Source: JAABYT01 sp041581935 (GTDB lineage Bacteria; Pseudomonadota; Gammaproteobacteria; HK1). Taken from it: a stretch of 11,719 nucleotides of DNA. The notes below the pieces were generated by a model. That model did no database searches. It had not been told where the DNA came from and saw only the letters and a list, made by a program, of their open reading frames with translations. Shown piece by piece: positions 7,086 to 11,719 of this stretch. The stretch lies in assembly GCA_041581935.1 (NCBI GenBank), contig JBFICP010000087.1, positions 1 to 11,719 on the forward strand. The letters are read 5' to 3'. Both the position numbers and the translations under genes were made by a program. Position 1 is the first letter of the stretch. The number at the start of each line of letters is the position of its first letter.

Positions 7086-7115
7086 CGGGAAAGCGATCGC
7101 CCTCCGGCCGATGCC

Positions 7116-7148
7116 GCGCGGGGGCTGGCTTGCATCGGGCCCCCGCGC
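7116..7148. terminator. Hairpin between convergent genes, probable bidirectional terminator
   Basis: GCGCGGGGGC (7116-7125) pairs perfectly with GCCCCCGCGC (7139-7148), a 10-bp all-GC stem with a 13-nt loop, in the 90-nt gap between the ends of the LysR gene and the NADH dehydrogenase gene. Neither side has a proper T-run, so it may act as a pause site or mRNA 3' stabiliser rather than a strict intrinsic terminator. Its placement fits the end of both transcripts. Confidence 0.65.
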
Positions 7149-7175
7149 TTGCGCGCCAGCGCCGCCCGAGACGGG

Positions 7176-8519
7176 TCAGGCCGCGCGCGGGCGTTCCGTG
7201 TCCGGCACGGCCGCATGCATCTCGAGGGCCTCCATCTCGGGCCCTTCCTCGGTGGCGCCGATGATGAGCCGCGCGCCGCGTTCGAGTGTCACGTAGTTCC
7301 AGAGCCAGTTGAGGCTGACGACAATTCGGTTGCGCGCACCGATGAGAAAGTACACGTGGGCCATTGCCCATAGCAGCCACGCCGGGAACCCCCACAGTCT
7401 GTAGCGGCCGAACTGCGCCACCGCGGCCTTTCGCCCGATGGTCGCGAGGCTGCCATAGTCGCGATAGCGGAAGCCGGGCGCTGTAAGTCGCTTTCCTTTG
7501 ATGCGCCCCGCAATCAGCTTGCCGACGTAAACGCCCATTTGCTTGGCCGCCGGTGCGACACCGGGAATCGGTTTGCCACTAGCGTCCAGCGCGATGGCGG
7601 TATCACCAATGACAAAAATATTCGGATCGTCATTCAGCGACAGATCTCTCGAAACCATCACCCGTCCATTGCGATCGGCTTCGGCGCCGAGCCATCTCGC
7701 CGCCGGCGATGCTGCCACGCCGGCAGCCCAGACGATGGTGCGTGCCGATATCCGCAGGCCGTCCACGATAACGCCGGCGTCGTCGCACTGCGTGACCGGC
7801 ACGCCCAGCAGTACGCGCACACCCAGTGCCTCCAGTGCCTTGTGCGCCCGCCTGGAAAGCGATTCCGAGAAAGACGGCAGTATCCGTGGGCCGGCTTCGA
7901 CGAGCACGACGCGCGCCGCCGACGGGTCGATGCGCCGAAAGTCGCAGGCCAGCGCGTTGCGGGCGAGCTCGGCAATGGCACCCGCCATCTCGACGCCCGT
8001 GGGTCCGGCGCCGATGACGACGAAGGTGAGCAGGGCACGCTGCGTGCGCCGGCTGGTTTCGACCTCCGCGCGCTCGAAGGCGAGCAGCACGCGCTGACGG
8101 ATTAATGTCGCGTCGTCGATTTTTTTCAGTCCCGGTGCGACCGCCGCCCAGTCGTCGTGCCCGAAATAGGCGTGGCGCGCGCCGGTGGCAAGAATCAGGT
8201 AATCGAAAGGAACGCGATTGCCGCCGGCAAGCTTCACCTCACGCTTCTCGCGATCGACGCCGACGACGCGACTGAGCTCTACGCGTGCGTTTGCCTGCCT
8301 GCCGAGTATTCCCCGAATCGGCCAGGCGATGTCCGCGGGCGACAGTGCCGCGGTCGCCACCTGGTAGAGCAGGGGCTGAAAAAGATGGTAGTTGCGCCGG
8401 TCGATGACCGTGATGTCGGCATTCGCTCTGGCGAGCGTCGTGGCGGCGGCGATGCCGCCGAAGCCCGCGCCGACGATGACGACGCGGGCTTTGCCTGTGG
8501 GTTGTTGCGATGCATGCAT
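7176..8519 (-). CDS. ndh: Type II NADH:quinone oxidoreductase (NDH-2)
   Basis: A 447-aa single-subunit flavoprotein that passes electrons from NADH to quinone without pumping protons. The FAD-binding GAGFGG is at 17-22 and the family segment NYHLFQPLLYQVATAALSPA covers 43-62. The NADH-binding GAGPTG is at 170-175, the second FAD motif VIGD at 303-306, and APAAKQMG at 322-329. The C-terminal part, around residues 375-412, is hydrophobic and aromatic and suits membrane anchoring. The ATG at 8519 has AAGGA about 8 nt upstream; the frame upstream overlaps the DoxX gene and is not coding. It starts 17 nt after the DoxX stop and is the last gene of the bufferin operon. E. coli NDH-2 has reported Cu(II)-reductase activity, which could matter here. 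A related quinone-reducing flavoprotein is the alternative. Confidence 0.93.
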   Translation of the reverse strand: MHASQQPTGKARVVIVGAGFGGIAAATTLARANADITVIDRRNYHLFQPLLYQVATAALSPADIAWPIRGILGRQANARVELSRVVGVDREKREVKLAGGNRVPFDYLILATGARHAYFGHDDWAAVAPGLKKIDDATLIRQRVLLAFERAEVETSRRTQRALLTFVVIGAGPTGVEMAGAIAELARNALACDFRRIDPSAARVVLVEAGPRILPSFSESLSRRAHKALEALGVRVLLGVPVTQCDDAGVIVDGLRISARTIVWAAGVAASPAARWLGAEADRNGRVMVSRDLSLNDDPNIFVIGDTAIALDASGKPIPGVAPAAKQMGVYVGKLIAGRIKGKRLTAPGFRYRDYGSLATIGRKAAVAQFGRYRLWGFPAWLLWAMAHVYFLIGARNRIVVSLNWLWNYVTLERGARLIIGATEEGPEMEALEMHAAVPDTERPRAA

Positions 8520-8536
8520 GGTGGCGTCCTTCCCTT

Positions 8537-9010
8537 TCAGCGATTCGAGCTGCCGAAGGCGCGTTTGATGACATGGTCCACGGACAACTTTCCCGCGCCC
8601 TGTGTGAGCACGTAGACGAATACCGATGCCCACAGTAGATGCTCGGCCCAGCTTTCCGGATAGACGAATATCTGGATGACGGCCGTCATGCCCAACAGCG
8701 CCAACGCGCCGAAACGCGCGGCGAGACCCAGTACCAACAGTACCGGGCAGACGAGCTCCGCGGTCGTGGCCAGATAGGCGGCCAGTTCCGGCGGCAGCAC
8801 GGGCACCGCGTACTCGTCTGCAAACAGCTGCACGGTGAGTTCCCAGTTGGCGATTTTCGACAACCCGGACTTGAAGAATACGGCGCCGACGCCGGCCCTC
8901 AGTCCCAGCTCGATGAGCGATCGCGGAAAATGACCGAGTCGGTCGGTCAGACCGATCATCGTGTCGGCCAACGATGTGCGGTGTGTCATGGTGTGATTCA
9001 GCGTGTTCAT
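8537..9010 (-). CDS. DoxX-family membrane protein (BufD-like)
   Basis: A 157-aa integral membrane protein of the DoxX family with about four hydrophobic helices, near residues 34-52, 76-97, 100-117 and 124-138. The family signature is visible as RAGVGAVFFKSGLSKIANW (38-56). GAAGGAG lies about 9 nt before the ATG. It begins 3 nt after the stop of the DUF2063 gene and is followed 17 nt later by the NADH dehydrogenase gene. DoxX-type genes are recurrent companions of bufferin clusters and have been called BufD in that setting. Their role is not established; a redox or membrane-complex function is suspected, which would fit the NADH dehydrogenase next to it. Confidence 0.88.
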   Translation of the reverse strand: MNTLNHTMTHRTSLADTMIGLTDRLGHFPRSLIELGLRAGVGAVFFKSGLSKIANWELTVQLFADEYAVPVLPPELAAYLATTAELVCPVLLVLGLAARFGALALLGMTAVIQIFVYPESWAEHLLWASVFVYVLTQGAGKLSVDHVIKRAFGSSNR

Positions 9011-9013
9011 CGG

Positions 9014-9829
9014 TCAGATCTCCTTCGCAATGTCCCGGTGGGACGCAGGGATGGGTGACAGACCGGCCACGAGCCCGGCCTGGAATAGAAATTGGAACAG
9101 GTCCGAAATCGGATATCCCGGGATCCTGGCGAGCGCGGCCCGGGAGGCCTGGTTGACCGAGCGGCCGGCGCGCAGCAGACGCAGAGCGGCGAATCCCGCT
9201 TCGTCCATTGCCAGTTCGCAGGCGTCGCCGTCCGGGTCACGATGAAGCAGGAGCAGCGTCGGATTCCCAGACGCCACCAGGGGCGCGACGCCGTCGGCGC
9301 CCGAGCCGGCCAGAGTGCGTGCGCGAATCTCGTGCACCGGCCAGTCGCTGTCGAACAGCACGACCGAGGGCGCGAAGCGCAATCGGATCGCGCCAGCCAG
9401 TCTTTGCGACGTGCGCTCAAACTCGTTCCAGTCGATATCGGGCGCGTCCGGGGCATCGCGGAGCTCGGCGAGCGCCCACTCGAGCCGCGCTACCTCCGAC
9501 GCATACGGCGAGTCTTCGAGCTCCTCGCGCGCGCTCAGGAAACGCGGAAAATCGTGCCCGTAACGGCAAATCCTCGCATCGCGCGGCGGGTGAGCGGCTA
9601 CGTAGAAGCCGGCCATGGCGTCGAAATAACGATCACCCACCAGTTTCCGGGTGGCCGGGAACACCTCTGCGAGGCCCTGCGTGAGTGAATCCCGAAAATG
9701 ATTTCGGTAGACGTTCAATCGCCGACGCGCGGGAATCCGGTCGGACACGACCGCGTCCAGAAACTCGCGCGATGGTGCAGCGAGGATCGCCTCGCGCATC
9801 TCGCGTTGAATTTCAAGAAACGTAAGCAA
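9014..9829 (-). CDS. bufC: DUF2063 / HvfC-BufC family partner of the MNIO maturase
   Basis: A protein of about 271 aa from the DUF2063 family, named HvfC or BufC in peptide-maturation clusters. The N-terminal domain shows RIPARRRLNVYRNHFRDSL (31-49) and EVFPATRKLVGDRYF (55-69), the hallmark of the family and once annotated as a DNA-binding domain. In characterised clusters this protein assists the MNIO enzyme in modifying the precursor, probably by substrate recognition. I place the start at a TTG at 9829: CGGAGG lies 5 nt upstream and translation then begins LTFLEIQREM, where homologues begin. The first ATG in frame, at 9913, lies 100 nt inside the MNIO gene without a ribosome binding site. 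With the TTG start the gene overlaps the MNIO gene by 17 nt, implying coupled translation. The stop is 3 nt before the DoxX ATG. Confidence 0.88.
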   Translation of the reverse strand: MLTFLEIQREMREAILAAPSREFLDAVVSDRIPARRRLNVYRNHFRDSLTQGLAEVFPATRKLVGDRYFDAMAGFYVAAHPPRDARICRYGHDFPRFLSAREELEDSPYASEVARLEWALAELRDAPDAPDIDWNEFERTSQRLAGAIRLRFAPSVVLFDSDWPVHEIRARTLAGSGADGVAPLVASGNPTLLLLHRDPDGDACELAMDEAGFAALRLLRAGRSVNQASRAALARIPGYPISDLFQFLFQAGLVAGLSPIPASHRDIAKEI

Positions 9830-10703
9830 GGTGGCCTCCGCCGGCCGCGATGGGCGGCCGATCTGCGAGCATCCGGGCGCGGCGTTTGTCCGCCTTCCTT
9901 GCTTCGGCGACAAGGGCTGGCAGTTCCGGGATGCGGCTGTCCCATTCCACCAGCACCGGCGCCATGGGGCGTTCGCGGATCACGTGGTCGAAGAGCTGCC
10001 ATACGGGCTCCGCGACCGTGCTGCCGTGATCGTCGATGAGTAGAGTTTCCCCGCCCGCATCCACCCGAGTGTGTCCGGCGAGATGAATTTCGCCGACGCT
10101 TTTCATGTTCAATGAGTCGCACCAGGCGAAGGCGTCGCCGCCGACGTTTTCGCAGGTCACGTAAACGTTGTTCAGATCGAGGAGCACGCCACAGCCGGTG
10201 CGTTGCACCAGCTCGTTCAATAACTCAGGCTCGGAAAGCGTCGAGCATGTGTAGCTCAGGTACCGCGATGGGTTCTCGATCAGGATCCGCCGACCGAGGC
10301 GTTGCTGCACGATGTCGACGTTTCGACATATCACCCGAAGCATCAGGGGCGTCATGGGCAATGGCAAAAGGTCGTTGAAATGCTCGTTTCCCACGCGGGA
10401 AAAAGACAAATGCTCGGAAACCAGAATCGGATCGAGGTCGGCAACGAGGGAGGCGAGGCGACTCAGGTGATCCTCGTCCGGCCGTTCCGCGCTTCCGAGG
10501 GAAAGGCCCACGCCGTGAACGCTGATGGGCCAGTCGTGGCGCAGCACGAGCAAATCGGCTCGACGCCGGCCTCCGCCCATGAAATTCTCGGCGTGCACCT
10601 CCAGGAATCCCACGGCCGGGCGGAGCTCGTGCATCGCTTCTCGATGCGGTGCCCGATAGCCAATGCCGCTCGACAGGGGAGGGATGATGTGCTTGAGATG
10701 CAT
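9813..10703 (-). CDS. bufB: DUF692 multinuclear non-heme iron oxidase (MNIO), bufferin maturase
   Basis: A 296-aa TIM-barrel enzyme of the DUF692/MNIO family, the class that includes MbnB of methanobactin synthesis. It is expected to oxidise cysteines of the precursor peptide, using iron and oxygen in the cytosol. Probable iron ligands in order are H63 (SVHGVGLS), H98 (SEHLSF), H108 (EHFND), E143 (IENPSRY), D176 (LLDLNNVYV), H207 and H211 (EIHLAGH), D225 and H226 (DDHGS) and E253 (VEWD). Length is typical. The ATG at 10703 has GGAG about 7 nt upstream and translation begins MHLKHIIPPLSSGIGYR, the usual start region. The frame continues 41 codons further upstream, overlapping the precursor gene, without support. 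It lies 49 nt after the precursor gene, as expected for a biosynthetic pair. Confidence 0.94.
   Translation of the reverse strand: MHLKHIIPPLSSGIGYRAPHREAMHELRPAVGFLEVHAENFMGGGRRRADLLVLRHDWPISVHGVGLSLGSAERPDEDHLSRLASLVADLDPILVSEHLSFSRVGNEHFNDLLPLPMTPLMLRVICRNVDIVQQRLGRRILIENPSRYLSYTCSTLSEPELLNELVQRTGCGVLLDLNNVYVTCENVGGDAFAWCDSLNMKSVGEIHLAGHTRVDAGGETLLIDDHGSTVAEPVWQLFDHVIRERPMAPVLVEWDSRIPELPALVAEARKADKRRARMLADRPPIAAGGGHLAYVS
9827..9840 (-). promoter_or_regulatory. Ribosome binding site and TTG start of the DUF2063 gene
   Basis: On the minus strand the bases read CGGAGG-CCACC-TTG, a strong Shine-Dalgarno match 5 nt before a TTG codon. The site lies inside the last codons of the MNIO gene, so ribosomes finishing that gene are well placed to restart. 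This decides the start of the DUF2063 gene, which has no suitably placed ATG. Confidence 0.7.
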
Positions 10704-10752
10704 CGGCGGACTCCACTCGGGCCGTGAGATTCCTGGGATTGAAAGATGCGAA

Positions 10753-11031
10753 TCAGCCGCGCTTTGCCTTGACGACGCCGCCGGCGACCTTGCCACATAT
10801 CCCTTCGGGTACGTAGATCCAGGCATCCGCCTGGCGATCGCGCTTGGATGTGCCGGCGCAGGAGCTGCTCATGGTCTGGCAGTCGTTGTTGCCGGCCTTG
10901 GCGATCCCGTAGCACTTTTCGGACTTGAACGTGGGGACCGGAGCGGGCTTCGGCTCGGTCTGGGCGTTGGCGATGTAATTTGGCACCGCAATGGCGGCGA
11001 TCACACCCGCTAGAATCAGTTTTGATTTCAT
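10753..11031 (-). CDS. bufA: Bufferin precursor peptide (DUF2282 family, BufA-type)
   Basis: A 92-aa secreted metallophore precursor. A Sec signal (MKSKLILAGVIAAIAVP) ends at a probable cleavage site after ANA (21-23), leaving a mature peptide of about 69 residues. This begins with a proline-rich linker (25-34) and holds four cysteines: C40 (EKCYGIAKAG), C51 (NNDCQT), C58 (SSSCAG) and C79 (EGICGK). The spacing and the KCYGIAKAGxNDC and AWIYVPEG segments are those of the DUF2282 family. In the studied Caulobacter bufferin, two of the four cysteines are converted to 5-thiooxazoles and the mature peptide binds copper. The start at 11031 is set by AGGAG about 7 nt upstream; the same frame runs 37 codons further back with no site. 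It is the first gene of the operon and the substrate of the two proteins that follow. Metal specificity is inferred. Confidence 0.92.
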   Translation of the reverse strand: MKSKLILAGVIAAIAVPNYIANAQTEPKPAPVPTFKSEKCYGIAKAGNNDCQTMSSSCAGTSKRDRQADAWIYVPEGICGKVAGGVVKAKRG

Positions 11032-11274
11032 CAGAATTCTCCTGTCTTGCATCTGAAATTTTCGGGAGTATGTGTTTCGTCCCGGGAGAAGAGTGACGCC
11101 GGCGCCTTGGAAGTTGAAATGCCGCTTGCCTATTGCGTCCATGCGTTGCGCGAATAACCCGCGACGAAGTCGGCGGACAGCAAGTCAATCGCGTGCCGTT
11201 GTCTGGACTTCCACTTCGAATGCCCACGCTTCAGAATCTGCGGCTGCGTGATCGGATTGGCGAACAGGAGTGGA
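11032..11274. promoter_or_regulatory. Divergent promoter region of the bufferin operon and the BT1-like transporter gene
   Basis: These 243 nt separate two genes read away from each other, so both promoters must lie here. I found no convincing sigma-70 pair and no copy of a GTAACC-type motif of the kind reported upstream of SigF-controlled Caulobacter bufferin genes. A dyad CGCG-N7-CGCG lies around 11150-11164. No sigma or anti-sigma gene is present in the window. Confidence 0.5.
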
Positions 11275-11719
11275 ATGTCCAGCAGGATTGCTCCCATCGG
11301 TGACGCCGAACGGCGCGAGCGGCTCGGGCTCGGTGTCCTGTTCGGAGCCATCTATTTCATTCAGGGGATCGGAGAGCCGACCGAGGGGTTGATCGCCCAG
11401 CCGGTCCGCTCACTGCTCGCGTCGTGGGGGCATTCCGCCACCGAGATCGCCACCTTCACTGCGCTGCTCTCGGTGCCCTGGGTGCTCAAGCCGCTCTACG
11501 GGGTGCTCACCGACTTCGTTCCCATCGCCGGCTACCGGCGGCGCAGCTACCTGCTTATCATGAGCACGGCCACCGCCCTCGGGCTCGCCTACCTCTACTT
11601 CAATCCGCCGGGCCCGGGATCCTACGGCTGGCTGATCGCGGTGCTCCTGGTGCCGACCGTCGGCGTCGCCTTCTCCGACGTGGTCGCCGATGCGCTGATG
11701 GTGGAGAGGGGCCAGCCCC
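11275..11719 (+). CDS. BT1/FBT-like major facilitator transporter (partial, C-terminus outside window)
   Basis: The first 148 residues of a membrane transporter resembling the folate-biopterin transporter (BT1/FBT) branch of the major facilitator superfamily. After a short charged N-terminus, hydrophobic segments occur near residues 18-36, 58-78, 88-107 and 115-135. Family features are YFIQGIGEPTEGLIAQPVRS (27-46), LKPLYGVLTDFVP (70-82) and the DALMVERGQ motif near the window edge. AGGAG lies 4-5 nt before the ATG. Proteins with this motif are often annotated as folate/biopterin transporters, but bacterial members are poorly characterised and may carry other solutes. It is divergent from the bufferin operon, so shared control is possible but not shown. 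Confidence 0.85.
   Translation, partial: MSSRIAPIGDAERRERLGLGVLFGAIYFIQGIGEPTEGLIAQPVRSLLASWGHSATEIATFTALLSVPWVLKPLYGVLTDFVPIAGYRRRSYLLIMSTATALGLAYLYFNPPGPGSYGWLIAVLLVPTVGVAFSDVVADALMVERGQP

Noticed and set aside
1..11719. CRISPR array, tRNA, insertion sequence or attachment site
   Set aside because: I saw no regularly spaced repeats, tRNA-like cloverleaf with a CCA end, transposase or integrase frame, or long terminal repeats on either strand.

Overview
The window is a GC-rich stretch of bacterial chromosome, tightly packed and read mostly from the minus strand. It is most likely from a member of the Pseudomonadota (beta/gammaproteobacterial or related). This placement rests on the gene families present (a D-3-hydroxybutyrate dehydrogenase/patatin pair, DUF2282/DUF692/DUF2063 bufferin genes, type II NADH dehydrogenase) and on Shine-Dalgarno-led starts; there is no rRNA or other marker to fix the genus. 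I see no tRNA, IS element, CRISPR array or phage gene.

Layout. (1) Positions 1-3511, minus strand: a secreted cupin protein, then a 12-TM MFS transporter, a carboxymuconolactone-decarboxylase-family protein and a membrane-bound class III adenylate cyclase cut by the left edge. The last three are very close (27-nt gap, then a 4-nt ATGA overlap) and look co-transcribed. The cupin lies 123 nt upstream of the MFS gene, and that gap holds a stem-loop. (2) Positions 3737-5829, minus strand: D-3-hydroxybutyrate dehydrogenase followed 20 nt later by a patatin-like phospholipase, closed by a clear intrinsic terminator. Together they suggest turnover of 3-hydroxybutyrate, polyhydroxybutyrate or lipid. 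A LysR-type regulator is divergent from this pair across a 326-nt control region. (3) Positions 7116-11031, minus strand: a five-gene operon made of a bufferin-type precursor peptide (DUF2282), its multinuclear iron oxidase maturase (DUF692/MNIO), a DUF2063 partner protein, a DoxX-family membrane protein and a type II NADH:quinone oxidoreductase. (4) From 11275 to the right edge, plus strand: the start of a BT1/FBT-like transporter, divergent from the bufferin operon.

The most interesting item is the bufferin operon. Bufferins are a recently described class of periplasmic, ribosomally made metal-binding peptides in which cysteines are oxidised post-translationally by an MNIO enzyme and its partner. 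Here the 92-aa precursor has a Sec signal, four cysteines and a C-terminal EGICG motif reminiscent of the EGKCG motif of HvfA-type substrates. The operon also carries an NADH dehydrogenase. Type II NADH dehydrogenase of E. coli has been reported to reduce Cu(II), so a link between copper sequestration and copper redox state is a testable inference.

Several starts were moved inward from the longest reading frame on the basis of Shine-Dalgarno sites: cupin, hydroxybutyrate dehydrogenase, patatin, LysR regulator, NADH dehydrogenase, MNIO and bufferin. The DUF2063 gene most probably starts at a TTG inside the end of the MNIO gene.
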